Shown here one piece after another: positions 34,490 through 46,008 of a stretch of DNA of 64,000 bases. The position numbers and the translations under genes are program-made. Source of the DNA: Erodium maritimum. Lineage: Eukaryota > Streptophyta > Magnoliopsida > Geraniales > Geraniaceae. The DNA lies in contig OY997593.1 of NCBI GenBank assembly GCA_963921825.1, positions 70,044,039 through 70,108,038 on the forward strand, given 5' to 3'. Below the pieces are notes generated by a model. The model did not search any database, was not told the origin of the DNA, and saw only the letters and a list, made by a program, of their open reading frames with translations. The number at the start of each line of letters is the position of its first letter. The first letter of the stretch is position 1.

Positions 34490-34786
34490 ATGGAGGTCGC
34501 CGCCGCCCGTCACCATCACGACGACAAAGAGAACGCCCCGCCGTTCCCAGCGACCTTCTCCGGCCCCGCGCCGGCTCCGAGCAAGGAGAAGATCAGGAGA
34601 AGGTTTGTTCCTCGGAGGACGCCTCTGGCCGACATCACGAACATTGTCGGCGATTCGAGTCGATTGGGTTCGGTGCCGGAGAGTGGTGTTGGTGGTGGTT
34701 TGAGTTGCCGGAAGAGAAAAGCGGCCGGCGAGATTGGTGTGGTGAAGGAGGGAGCTTCGAAGCTTTTGAGGATGGGTTTTAGATGA
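34490..34786 (+). CDS. Small basic protein with KEN box, D-box and FR tail (paralog 2)
   Basis: 98 residues, single exon. KEN box at 13-15 (DDKENAPP), basic stretch 34-43, a full-consensus D-box RTPLADITN at 43-51 (R..L....N), a basic cluster RKRKA at 74-78, and the C terminus LLRMGFR. An upstream in-frame ATG at 34322 exists, but the segment after it looks like untranslated leader (similar to the leader of paralog 1), and only the ATG at 34490 places the KEN box where the paralog has it. Compared with paralog 1 it lacks the long basic, Gly-Ala and proline insertions and may represent the ancestral core. Function is unassigned; APC/C control is the inference. The nearest neighbour downstream is a MITE. 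Confidence 0.82.
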   Translation: MEVAAARHHHDDKENAPPFPATFSGPAPAPSKEKIRRRFVPRRTPLADITNIVGDSSRLGSVPESGVGGGLSCRKRKAAGEIGVVKEGASKLLRMGFR

Positions 34787-35228
34787 ATTGTGAATTTAAT
34801 TGTTTTGATTTTTGATCTGTATGATAGTTGAGTGCTCATCAACTAATTGTACGAGGTTAGTGATTAGAGAGTAATTGAATTGCTTCTTAGTCAAATTCTT
34901 ATTTTAATTTTGATTTGTCATGTTATAGATTTTAGATACATCGTCGAGAACAGTCTTCGGAATATTTTGAAATTAGATTTATTAATTTTGTATTTTTATT
35001 GTATTAGATTGGCATCAAAGACAACCCAACACACATATGGGCTTTACAAGCCCAATGGCATGGTCCCTAAGCAGATAGACAAGGCCCAACAAAAGACCAA
35101 CGTAGAATAGTTACAATAAGGGTAGGTCCCAACACACCAACCGACACCACCGTTGACCTCGGGTTTCTAAAAGTTGCGTGCCTACACTCGGGACTCCACA
35201 CGTCGATCTTCACGCCACATGCCGTTTA

Positions 35229-35523
35229 GAACAGCCCTAATGGTTGTCGTTTTATCGGGCAGACGCGCCGTGGCAGTAATTTTGAAAAGAGAGAAACGTT
35301 AAAATAATAATATTTAAAGATAGAGAATGTTTGTAATGACAGGAATAGGATTTACCTAGGGTTCCATCGCCGACTAAAGGGGATACTTTTAGCTATTTGT
35401 TCTTACTACTACACCAAAACCACTACTTATTAGCTTACCTATTGGAGGTGTAGTGGTTTAGAGGAGAGAGAAAGACAAAATATACCCAAACCACTACGCA
35501 GTGGTTTACAATTGAAGATGCTC
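35229..35523. mobile_element. MITE-like element, TTA duplication
   Basis: Flanked by TTA (35226-35228 and 35524-35526). Ends are GAACAGCCCTAATGG and GAGCATCTTCAATTG (reverse complement), a modest match of the Tourist-like form 'GAGCATCTCCAATGG'. The interior right part has CCACTAC / GTAGTGG inverted repeats. It lies 440 bp past the stop of degron-protein paralog 2. Confidence 0.45.
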
Positions 35524-35526
35524 TTA

Positions 35527-36502
35527 AAGCCCACTAGAGCAAACCAATAAAGTCAACAAGAACCACATGCAATAGATAATAGGGGAAACGACCGAGTATC
35601 ACCACACTACGCCTTTTGGAGAAATAACTCTTAGTCACTAATTTCATCCGTCAAAGAAAACGACTGGTCATCAGCAAGCACCAAACAGTATCCCAGAAAG
35701 GGAGAGTTAGCATCTGGCTTCCTTGATACCTCCTACAATAAAGGAAACAGAGGTGTCGAACACTACGATTATAAGAGGAGGACCAAGAAACGCCAATGGG
35801 AAAAGATAAGACGACGACAATAAAAAGATACACCAGGGATCATCGAAGACAAGGTTGTCGGTGACTTCATAGACAACCAATGAGATATCGTGAAGTCATC
35901 GACGACGGAGGAAAGTAAGCAAGAATTAAGGCGTTAGGAGGGAGAGATGAGTGTTTATTTGTTCACTTGTTTATTTTATCTTATCAAGTTTAATCCATAT
36001 TGACCTGTTAATTTCATGAGGCAAAACCTATTGAAAACTACAATTATCCTAAAACCCGTGAAAACTCATTAAAGCTATATACACTTAAGATCCAACATTC
36101 ATGACGATGTCACATCATCACCATAAAACAACCTAAAGACATAATTGTAATAAAAACATTAACTTTACTTCCTGAGAAATAACTCAACAAACCGGCGCGA
36201 TAAACGCACCGATCATCCAGTAGTATTTCGGTTTTAACTCCAAGCTATCGTACTTAAGGGAGTAGTTAGACAAGAAATCGATTTCTAATTCATTACTTAA
36301 GTAGTTTCCGAAAGGATGTATGATTTTTTTTGGAAAATAATGACTGAATTTAAATTTGAAACAATGTAAATTGACAAAAGTTTAAGAAACAAACTTCAAA
36401 TGTGGTTTTGAATTTAAAGAGAAAAATCAATCTAGGCCTTTTACGGGGTTACAATATGACAGTTAGTTCGTAGAGTTTCGTTTTAAACTTGCAAACAAGA
36501 TT
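35527..36502. other. Intergenic, nothing recognised
   Basis: AT-rich spacer between the MITE-like element and LTR E. No supported frame or repeat was found. Confidence 0.5.
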
Positions 36503-36507
36503 AGCTT

Positions 36508-39398
36508 TGTCACACCCCAAATCCGATTTTGACCGGACTCGAGACATCAACTAAAAACAATAAATAAATAAATAAATAAATAGAACAGATGTAATAAAGC
36601 AAAATCCATAAAAACGTAATTGAAAACCAAGATCAAGAGTCAACAGATCTGTAATCAAATTAACAGGAGATAAAGTTTATACAAAACAGTACGTCTCTAT
36701 GAATAAGTCCCACGTCCCAAGGAGATCCCGAGCCTTGAGACCACCTCTAGATACTAATCAGCAAAGAAACCTGTACAAACAGTAAACAAGAAGGGGGTGA
36801 GCTTACGCTCAGTAGGAAACAGCAGTAAAGTAAAGGAGCCCTCATTTTAACAATAAAACCGCTTGGTACAGTTATTCAAAGTTTATAAATAGTACGATTA
36901 ACCAAAAGGCGGCGTAAATATAGATCAATAAAATTTTCAATGCTTTAAAGAAAGTAACACACAAGTAGATCAACGAAAGATAACGAATGTAACAAGGAAT
37001 CAATTAAAATAACACACAAATATCGACATACTAAATATCAAATCCCAAGACTCTGATCCGTACACTGACTGTTACATCATATCAGATTGCCCCTCGGTCC
37101 AGAGGAAACACTAACATCGGGCTTCCGGAGGTGCCCCTAAAGGACCACAGATCATCGGGGTAAAGTGAGTCTCTCCGGAACACGTAGCATCGGAATGAGA
37201 CAATAAAGTACCATGCTGGAACATCCATCGGCCTCGGCCTTCCCGGAACACGTAGCATCGGGGGAAACAAGCCTTTCCGGAACACGTAGCATCAGATAAG
37301 ATACGTACCATGTCGGAACATCCATCGGCCTCGGTCTTCCCGGAACACGTAGCGTCGGGCTGAAACAAGCCTTTCCGGAACACGTAGCATCGGATAAGAC
37401 AATACTATACCATACCGGAATGTCCCTCGGCCTAGGTCTTCCCGGAACACGTAGCATCAGGGTGAAACGACAATATAAACGTATCAGACCGACATACCCC
37501 CTTGATCGGATATCAACCCAGAAACACCCTCGGCAAGTAAACAACAAAGGCACGCAACCCCCAACAAAGCACAATACAACAAACTCGTGTTATCAACCAA
37601 GCTTACCGGCATAACTTACCAACCACGTATCATCGGTCTATCACTCACAAGATCATATCCATAGGCACAACCAATTCACACTCAAACGTTCATTCAATCA
37701 ATCAGTCATAACACGGAACAACCGTTCACATCACGATCATCATAGTTCAATTAGTCTAATTTGACTCTTATGTTATCCTAAGAACAAAACATGCATCTAC
37801 CTTAAGGCGAACAAACACGGTAAATACAATCAACAAGCAATCCTAAGGCTCGACATGGCCATTCTACCAGCACGACAATTTCCCAAGATATTGAAAGCGA
37901 TTAATCTAGTGAATCACATCCTATATGCATACTAAGACTCGTCCGGTTATTATTATAATCGAAAAGCGGTTATTCTAGTGAATCACATCCTATATGCAAA
38001 CTAGGACCTTTCCGGTTATTAGTTATCCTATAGGCATACTATTAGCATTCTTAAATTAGGAGTGGAGTTTACGACTTTTCCCTACCTCAAGATGAACACA
38101 ACAACTACGTCTCCTAGCTGCTGACGTCCGGGCCTACCTCCGGTCTTCTCGGGCGAAGTCCAAGTCTGGGGTAACAGGTAAAGTTGCTAATAAGTCCCGG
38201 TATAGTCCAAAAGTCCTCTAATTTGACATATTAGTCCTTTAAAAGCTCTATTTTAAATTATTTAATATAATTAATTTATTAAACTGCCCGACCTGGATCC
38301 GACCCAAATCCGAAAACCGGACCCGAATCTGACCCGGATCCAACCCGGTCCAGAACCTAGACCGGACCGGACCCAGAACTGACCCGGACCTGGCTCTAGA
38401 CCCGACCCAGTATCGCGTCAGGCCCGATCCAGAACCCGAGTCCAGACACCTGGGCCTGACCCAAGGTCTATCTCCGGCCCAAGGCCCATCTCCTGGTCCA
38501 ACTCAGGCTTGCCCGAGCCCTGGCCCAAGGCCTGTCATTGCCCAATGGCCATTCTAGCCCAGCCCGTCTTGGTATGATTCTGCTCCGGCCCAAAGCCCTT
38601 GGTCCTGTCTGAACTAGAGACGGAGGAGAACGACGGCTAGGGTTCTGGCCGATTCCTAACGGCGGTGGCGACGCCAAGGAGACCCGTGGAACGCCCGGCG
38701 AAGCTCGGGAGTGACGGAGGAGCTTGGGCATGGTCTGGACGAGGACGGTGGTCGCTGGCGCGGCGCTAGAGACCTCCTCCGTCTCAGATCTGGCGAGAAC
38801 GAGTTCTCTCCGGCGTCGCTTCAGCTGACTCGCCCAAAACGAGCTCGTCCCGACGGGTTTTCAGGTGAGGCGAGGTCGGGGAAGAAGAAGAACGGGACGA
38901 GGGAGCACGAACCGTGCTGTTCTTCCGTCGCCGACGTGGGTAGAGCTCGGGAATCGAACCAGAGAGATGTTCTCCGGCGAAGCGCCTCGTTTCCGTTCGT
39001 GGTGTGGCTCGGTCTGTATGCGGAGGTGAGATGGCGAGGCGTGGGCGGCGTTGGTTGTGAGAGCGAAGGGAGGGGAAGAGAAGGAAGAAGAAGAGAGAGC
39101 GAGAGGATTCTGAGAGAGAGGGCTCGTCCTTGGGAGGTGTGCGCATAACGAAGGAGACGAGTGAACAGTATCGGCTAGGGTTGAGTAGCCGAGTTGGCTT
39201 GGGCCCAAGCTCGCGCGAGTGCGGTGCTGGGCTTGGGCTCGGTCCTTTTGACTGGGCCTGAGCCTGGCCGGCCCAAGTCCCTCTTCAACCTCTTTTTTTT
39301 TTTTTTGCATTCGTTCCAATTTTCAACCGTTTTCCAACCACGGCGTTTCAATCGATAAATTTAATATTTTAATTCTTTTAACTGAGACGGTCTTTACA
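36508..39398 (-). mobile_element. Solo LTR E, subfamily II
   Basis: A 2.9-kb block starting (+ strand) TGTCACACCCC and ending GACGGTCTTTACA, flanked by a perfect 5-bp duplication AGCTT (36503-36507 and 39399-39403). The hairpin is at 36798-36811 (TGAGC-GTAA-GCTCA on the - strand), 290 nt from the end. It contains a minisatellite (37160-37460), degenerate CCGGACCC repeats (38290-38460) like those in LTR D, and a CT-rich leader region (39050-39200). No internal region remains. Confidence 0.87.
37160..37460 (-). repeat. Minisatellite in LTR E
   Basis: Six occurrences of CCGGAACACGTAGCATC alternate with spacer text in a higher-order unit of about 95-100 bp. The position within the LTR matches the minisatellites of LTRs A and D, but the unit sequence differs. 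Confidence 0.85.
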
Positions 39399-39403
39399 AG
39401 CTT

Positions 39404-39799
39404 AATGGAAATGAGATTCTTTTTAACTAGTACTAACCATTTATCAATCATATTAGGACCCGTCTAGTTATTACTAATCTAAGTATGGAGAGACATAAAA
39501 CATTACGGTTTGTGAACTTCTCTACCTTTTGGGGTTGTAGTTATATAGTTATTGCATTCATGTCAACATAATTGAATTATATATTTGATTTAAACCCGAG
39601 TTGCACAATCCCTAGTCCTTTTAACAATTCTCATTTCTCAATTGTTGAATGTTAAAACCTATTCATCTACAAAGTGATCATTTTGACAAAACATTCAGTT
39701 CAAATCATGCAAGTATTAACCTAAATATAAATTTCACAGAGTAAACACAAAACCCATTGAATTAATTTCTCATATTTTTTCCCATAGCCCTACATCAAT
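39404..39799. other. Spacer, nothing recognised
   Basis: AT-rich, no supported feature. Confidence 0.45.
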
Positions 39800-40850
39800 G
39801 GAGATTTATCTCATAGGTTTCTAGACAACCAAATCTTCCACAATGTTATTTGAATTAGATTCTTCCATTGCTTACTATTCTTATAAGGGATCAGAGAACC
39901 CTAAGATGAAATAAGCATCACACCTCAGTAGGAATCATCCAAACCTATTACCACTAGCTCAAAACCAGGCTCCACACTTCCTATGCTCTTATACAATGAA
40001 GAAAAATAATCTCTACCAACGTTAACATCATCCCTCTACTTTCAAGGAAACACTTTGATGGTATAACATTGTGATATACCAACCAAGAGAGAATGCTAAA
40101 ATTTTGGGAGGAATCTCTGGGGACCAAAGAGTCTGAACTAATAAGGGGGAAGCAATTCCTTGATATAAATAAGGTAAATTCTCTGAAACTGGATTTTCAG
40201 AGTATGGTCACCTAGCCAACGATCATTCCAAAGCAAATTCTATCCCATTTGTCAACTTTCCAGGCCAACCCTTTTACCTTAAACAAATTACAAAACTTCG
40301 AGTCATTCATCAGATTATAATGTGAGATAAGAGGCTTTAGATCTTACCTCTAAATATTTGGATAGATCCCATTTTTATGGAATCCATCCATACTTTAGTC
40401 ATAACACAAGCTTCCACAATGAACTTTTCTTTAGGAAAAATCTCAACGACTATTTTATAAGGAGAGCCAAGTTTATAGTGTAAAGATTTTTAACCCCTAG
40501 ACCCCAAGATCCATTTTAGTTTGAAAAAAGATTTCGTAACAACCTTTCCATGCCAAAGGAACCTCGGATGTCATTTCTCTATTTTTTTTATCACACCAAA
40601 AAGAACTTTAAGCACTGACATATAACAAAAAAGAATAATATTGAGAGTAAACTTGACTAGAGTTATCCTTCCCCTAAATGATAGCGTTTTAGCTTGTAAC
40701 AACCCCAAAGTTTTCTTGATCTTCACCATTATTGGTTCCAAATAGCTATTTTCCTTGGATTGGCTCGCACTAGAATCACAAATACTACAAATGCAAGGAA
40801 CTAGAAGCACAACCCATAACATCCACAAATTCAAAGACATTAACCTCATT
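39800..40850 (-). mobile_element. LINE reverse-transcriptase tail fragment
   Basis: The - strand frame 40849-40571 contains KTLSFRGRITLVKFTLNII and LFCYMSVLKV, the 'LS.GGR.TLIK..L..IP.Y..S' region that follows RT in plant L1-type LINEs. Further 3' (40560-40380), KEKFIVEACVMTK fits the next conserved stretch. No RT core or endonuclease was found here. Edges are estimates. Confidence 0.65.
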
Positions 40851-40869
40851 CTAATTTATCAAAATAATT

Positions 40870-41050
40870 TTGAATTATTGGAAATTTACTCCTAACCCTG
40901 AAGCTAACTTTTTTTTATCAACAAAAGAAAGTATACTAATCATGTTCTTCAAAAAAATAACTTTGAATCATTGGAAATTTACTTCTAACCCTGAGGCTAA
41001 CTTTTTTTTTATCAACAAAAGAAAGTTTACTAATCATGTTCTTCAAAGTA
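40870..41050. repeat. Tandem duplication, 93-bp unit
   Basis: Unit 1 starts at 40870 (TTGAATTATTGGAAATTTAC) and unit 2 at 40963 (TTGAATCATTGGAAATTTAC). Both include a long T-run and ACTAATCATGTTCTTCAAA. Confidence 0.88.
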
Positions 41051-42427
41051 AAGAAACATGGACCCTCAAGTAAACAGAGAACAAGAGGTCTTAGACAAGC
41101 CTTAATCTCGAATCAGAGGGTCAAAACCTAAAATTTTCTAACATGAAGCTCGAAAAGGGAGGATTACTATTTACTTGTTGGGTGTTTATTCTTTCTAGGC
41201 TTTACTTGAGGTTTCAAAGGTTAACCATAAAGATGTTTGATGGACAAGAATGGGTCAAACTTCAACTAATGGAAGTAGAAATGCCTCGAGATATTAGTAG
41301 ACATTCGTGTGTATCAGGATCTGACCCCAACAGGGTTCTAAATTCTAATCGAACCAAACTGAAAATGAAATTGTCATAATTTTTATTTTTTATTTTTTCG
41401 GCATTTCTCAACTATTGGAAAAAGCTCTTTTATATTTTTATTTTGCATCGAGTTTGATTATAATTCAAACCCGACGCCCCGATTGATGACAATCTGTACG
41501 CATGCATGTATGTCAACATCAAACCTAAATCCGACGATTGCTCTATCAATCTGTTCCGTTTAGTCCACCAATTCTTATAAAAACTTGATCACCCCTAATT
41601 CTCACTCTTTCTCTCTTGCTCCAGCCGTAGTTCCAATTTCCTCATCCTTAAAACGATTATGATAGAAGCATCATTCCCCAGAAGCTACCTGTAGGAATCT
41701 CTGTAAATGTAGTTACTAAACTGTGATTACTTAGAGACCAATCAGATTATATACTCTTACACATCCTTGTCTAGCCGCACTTAATGGGCTAATCAAGTTC
41801 TTGCCAATAAAGTCATAAGGGTTTTATTTTTTATTATTTTGATATTATCCCAAAACCCAATATCAATTTGTAGATGCAATACAAGTGTCTTTACATGTAC
41901 TCACACCCTCTTTTTGCCACTAATGGTTAAGAGTCTATCCATGGATTCTTAGTGTTTTAGGAAAAATGAATCATCATCTACATGTTCCCATTATATTATA
42001 GGTATTGCATAGTTATCCAATACATATGTCAAGATCCAAATTGATCAGCCAGCTTGAAGATGCATGTTAGTTGCATTAAACAACTGTTTTGGAATAGCCA
42101 ATGTGCATAAAGTGATGGCGGTTATGTGACAGTGACCTCATGTGTGCACTAGGGTAGTTTAGTGGTCCCTCAAGTATCTTTTTATCTCTTTTGGGATGGG
42201 AGGTTCGAACCTTAACATCCATGCATCTGTTTGAGAACAGAGGTGGGTAAGAGCATGTACAACGATCGGGGTAGGAAGCCGCACTCGGAGCATGCATCCG
42301 GGGGATCGAGGAGCGAGGTCTGGGGTTCGCACGCTGTGGTGTGCCTGAACCGCGGACTACGGAGCTCGATCCTGTGGAGCGCAAATATAACAGCCCGCCG
42401 TGTCAGACCTAGGTCTCACGCACGACG
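41051..42427. other. Spacer, possible Harbinger left end near 42251
   Basis: No gene was seen. At 42248, TAA is followed by GAGCATGTACAACGATCGGGG, the form of a Tourist/Harbinger terminus, but no partner terminus was found. Confidence 0.35.
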
Positions 42428-42603
42428 ATGTTAGGTCTGCAGTCCAATACACCCCAACCCCTCTGGTGTACTGTCCACAGACAAATACCAACCTAGGTTG
42501 TTGGTGAGACTTGAACCCAAGACTCACCAACAACCTAGGTTGGTATTTGTCTGTGGACAGTACACCAGAGGGGTTGGGGTGTATTGGGCTACAGACCTAA
42601 CAT
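42428..42603. repeat. Near-perfect 176-bp hairpin (86-bp arms, 4-bp loop)
   Basis: Arm 1 (42428-42513) and arm 2 (42518-42603) are reverse complements with three mismatches, separated by AACC. Both arms contain CACCCCAACCCCTCTGG and CCAACCTAGGTTGTTGG or their complements. Weaker pairing continues outward through TCACGCACG / CGCGCGTGG. The high identity means a recent inverted duplication or ongoing gene conversion. Confidence 0.93.
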
Positions 42604-42835
42604 TGCCGCGCGTGGGGCCCTGTGTGGGACGACGGGATGTTATAGCAAGGCCGGATGCGCCCCGTGATCCCGAAATGGGAATCACGGGTGCAGGGTGCGG
42701 GAGGCCGGTCTCGGCCAATCCGGCCACGATACGTGGCACTCCTTTTGCAAAAAAAAAAATGACTGTTGCTAAGCAACGACCAGTAACGGGTATATATATA
42801 TATTAAATCAAAATAAATACAAATTTAATTCAAAA

Positions 42836-43439
42836 AACAACGACATCAACATCCTCCACGCCAGCCACTTGTTCGATGACGCTTTTCATGGTTGTGACCT
42901 CGCCGTGGAGCATGAGCTCAACGGGCATCGCTACGACCGACCATATTATTTAGTTGGCGGTATTTACCCCTCATGGAGTCGGTTCGTGAAGTCAATTCGC
43001 CATCCCCATTCTCGCAAGCAGAAGTTGTTTGCCAAATGCCAAGAAGCTGCTCGGAAAGATATTGAACGAGCTTTTGGAGTCCTCCAAGCACGGTGGCACA
43101 TAATCTCAAGGCCCGCTCGTGTTTGGAAGAATTCGAATTTGGCTGACATGATGCATACTTGTATCATTATACGCAATATGATTGTGGAGGATGAACGCGA
43201 CCAATACGAAGCAGAGGATGACGAATCGTATTTCGAGCACCCTTCGGATCTACCAAATTGGACACCACCTCAACAATAGCATTAAAGGGGCCCTTGCCAT
43301 ACCAACAAGAGTTGCGTACCCTAATCAGCGTCACGAATGATGCGACCCATCGGCAACTCCAACGTGACATTATGGAGCACATATAGAGTCGATTTGGAGC
43401 AACTTACCGTGGCTCGGACAGCGACTCAGATTCGGACGA
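42836..43439 (+). pseudogene. PIF/Harbinger transposase (DDE_Tnp_4), C-terminal half
   Basis: The frame from about 42836 reads NNDINILHASHLFDDAF, NGHRYDRPYYLVGGIYPSW, RKDIERAFGVLQARWHI, then CIIIRNMIVEDER. The Asp of NDIN and the Glu of IERAFG are the second and third catalytic acidic residues of this family; the part with the first Asp is missing. After 43279 the family tail (VTNDATHRQLQRDIMEHI) continues in another frame, then meets a stop. It is a 5'-truncated, frameshifted relic. The foldback at 42428 lies just upstream but no shared element edges could be drawn. Confidence 0.85.
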
Positions 43440-45042
43440 GTGAGATGCTTTCTTAATAAATTTATATTACCAAAAACATTGTAGTTTGTTTTATTTGATA
43501 ATTAATGAAACTTCAAGTTTATTAATTAATTTCGCATTTTAGTTAATTAATTTTATGTATTTTATTTTAATTTTATTTAGTATTTAGTTAATTAAATATA
43601 AATTTAAAAAATTCAGCAAAAACATAATTAATTGTCCAATCAACACTTCTGCAAACCATGATCCCCATACCTTCCCCTTGATGCGGAACACTCTCAGATT
43701 TATGGTGGTAGATCATAATTCATCCCAGTTAGCATAGGAATCTTGAACCCTGTACCCTGCCCTCCTTGATGTACGTGTTCTAATTGAGACTATATTAATT
43801 GTAGTAGTGGAAAATAAACACACATATATGGGAGAAAAGAAAAGGGTGAGAAAAAGTCTAAAGAATTCGTAGGTTTTGGACGCTAACCCCACAACTAGAA
43901 TATCTGACTAATCCAAGGAAAAAGAGTAGGAGGGGATCTTCAAGGTGGTGTTGGCTTAATTGCAGCTCACTGTGGTCATTTCTTGACTTGACCTGAAAAT
44001 GCCTGGGATATATGATATGAAACGTTTGATGGGATAACAGGCATCCAAGGAGAACACCAAGAAACGGGGGAACCAGGATGCCGGGTTTGCACCGACCTTG
44101 GCAGGGCGAGGTGTGGTGTCATAGTCTCGATTCAGCGGATGTGGTTGGGGCGCCAAGTTTTCACCACTTGTTATCGATAGGAGCAACTACTGAATACACT
44201 CTTCCTGACTCCGAGTAGGGGTGTCAGTGTCCCGATCTAGCGGTTGAGGATGGAGATGGAACGCCTCTACACAGATTCCCCGTATGATCGGGTGCAACAC
44301 AATTTTAGCGTCGGGACCTAGTTCAAGCCACCAATGACCTTTGATGATCGGTGGGCGGCTTAGAAGAGATATGGAATCTCAACCAATCCATAATAGAGAG
44401 GCGGTAAACAAGCATACGACGGAGGCAACGATTCCGGTGGAAGAAGAGGCGATGACGGTGACGACTCTGGTGGAAGAAGAGGCGAGGACGGTGGCGGATC
44501 TGGCGGCAGAAGAGGAGGTGGCAGTGGCGGCGTTGGTGGAAAAGGAGGAGGTGGTGCCACTAGGTCATGATTGATGGTGGGAGAGGGCGGCGACGTTAGG
44601 AACGACATCGAAGAGGAGACACGCACACATGACGAGAGATTCGTCTGGATGGGGAGACGAGATGAAGCCCGGGAGAGACTATAGCAGTGTCGACGAGACC
44701 AAGCACCGTCGATGGCAGGTAGCACGACAACGACGATGGAAAGGAATTACAATGTCGCTTTTAGGGTACGGGGGCCGACTAGAGCTTTTAGGACGAGAGA
44801 AATTAATGCTCTAACCCCCACTAACGCACTAAAGCTGAGTGCTATTTTTTGTTATCTTAACTACAATGACTTTAAAAAATATATTCTCTATACATCTAAA
44901 TCTGTAAACATACATGTTTTTAGAGTATAATGATCGATAACGCAAAAGCTCTTGAATATGAAATCTCGACATCAAAATTTCTATTACTACAATTTTTTTA
45001 TCTGATTCATAAGGTTGAGAAAATTCACTATATCACTCGATG
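43440..45042. other. Intergenic, one short coding-like repeat, nothing recognised
   Basis: At about 44430-44560 there are three to four units of about 36 bp (GGTGGAAGAAGAGGCGA...) translating to a LVEEEA.TV-type repeat. No domain or gene structure surrounds it. The rest is spacer. Confidence 0.4.
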
Positions 45043-45045
45043 TTA

Positions 45046-45327
45046 GAGCATCCACAGTGATGGGCTAAGAGCTGGCGGAGAGGTGCTGGCGGGGAGTAGT
45101 CAGCGGCAGGGAGCTGACGGGGAGTTCGCTGGCGGTGAGGACCGACGGGGAGCTCAACACCTCTTCTCAACGCTGTCGGTGAGCAAAATTGTAAAGAAAA
45201 AAGCCCTTACCACCTACCATTGCACGGTACTGACGTTTTTCGCCGACGATTAAGTAAAAAAACATTATTTTAATGCTCACCGCCCGCAGCTCCCTGTCAA
45301 TACTGACGGTGAGCATTGTGGATGCAC
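45046..45327. mobile_element. Tourist-like MITE upstream of CLE gene A
   Basis: A 282-bp element with termini GAGCATCCACAGTG and GTGCATCCACAATG (reverse complement; 12 of 14 match), flanked by TTA on both sides (45043-45045 and 45328-45330). The interior has CTGGCGGAGAGGTGCTGGCG repeats also found in the MITE of the TCP promoter. It ends 302 bp upstream of the TATA box of CLE gene A. Confidence 0.82.
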
Positions 45328-45628
45328 TTAGTGAGATTTATGTTAGGGATTAGAAAGTGACATCATGCGACATGGATGTAGTGGGGGCCAACGTGTGCTT
45401 ATAAATAATCCCAAACCCTTAGATGACCTTTGAGTACTCCATAAGAGAAAAAGGCTCAGAAAGTGGACATGCCATGACTAGACGCACACTCACATCCTGC
45501 CGACTCTAAGGCAAAAGGAATAACATGGGTCATCCATATTTGTCTGTCCCGTTTCGTCATGTGTCATATGACAACGAGAAGTCAGCAAATATTCGTACAC
45601 TTCCGCGCCGCTCCATGATCTTCATTCG

Positions 45629-45638
45629 TATATATAAG
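45629..45638 (+). promoter_or_regulatory. TATA box of CLE gene A
   Basis: TATATATAAG, about 98 bp upstream of the ATG at 45727, giving a leader of about 65 nt. The spacing is normal for a small plant peptide gene. Confidence 0.6.
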
Positions 45639-45726
45639 CCTACCTTCGTAGTTTGTTTCGTAGTATACTATACTTACTTAGTAACCTAACTTCTTCAAGT
45701 CTTAAGAGCACACTCCAAAGATTACA

Positions 45727-46008
45727 ATGTATGCTTCTGGTCTCGTCAAACTCTCGGTATGCTTCACCTTGCTCTTGCTCTTGCTCTCCTTGTCCGCTTC
45801 TAAAGCTCGACCCCTTGATCGAGCTTTGGTCGGGGAAAGTAGGCAAGTCAAGGTAGGGAATGGGGTAAAGGGTAGGACTAGGGAGCTCAAGGACGAAATA
45901 GGAGGAAACTACACGGTACGTGGTGAAGATTCGACCAAGCGGCTGAGTCCTGGAGGACCTGATCCTCAACACCATGCTTTGAATCTCACTAAAAGTACTA
46001 GTGTATAA
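45727..46008 (+). CDS. CLE: CLE signalling peptide precursor A (CLE2-type)
   Basis: 93 residues, single exon. The signal peptide covers about residues 1-27 (LLLLLLSLSASKA core), followed by ARPL, a motif shared by CLE1-7-type precursors, then a basic variable region. The CLE dodecapeptide RLSPGGPDPQHH is at 72-83, preceded by Lys. As I recall it, this peptide matches Arabidopsis CLE2. Hydroxyproline and arabinosylation sites are expected at the central Pro residues by family analogy. The mature peptide is secreted and sensed by CLV1/BAM-type receptor kinases. Unusually, ten residues (ALNLTKSTSV) follow the final His-His, where many relatives end; they would need trimming. A MITE lies 0.4 kb upstream, and a second CLE gene lies 9.2 kb downstream on the same strand. 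Confidence 0.93.
   Translation: MYASGLVKLSVCFTLLLLLLSLSASKARPLDRALVGESRQVKVGNGVKGRTRELKDEIGGNYTVRGEDSTKRLSPGGPDPQHHALNLTKSTSV

Noticed and set aside
37160-37460. Regularly spaced repeats in LTR E resembling a CRISPR array
   Set aside because: Eukaryotic context, unequal spacing and diverged units inside an LTR; it is a minisatellite.
42248-42440. Full-length Harbinger element from 42251 to the transposase relic
   Set aside because: Only one terminus-like sequence was found, with no partner terminus or matching target duplication, so element edges cannot be drawn.
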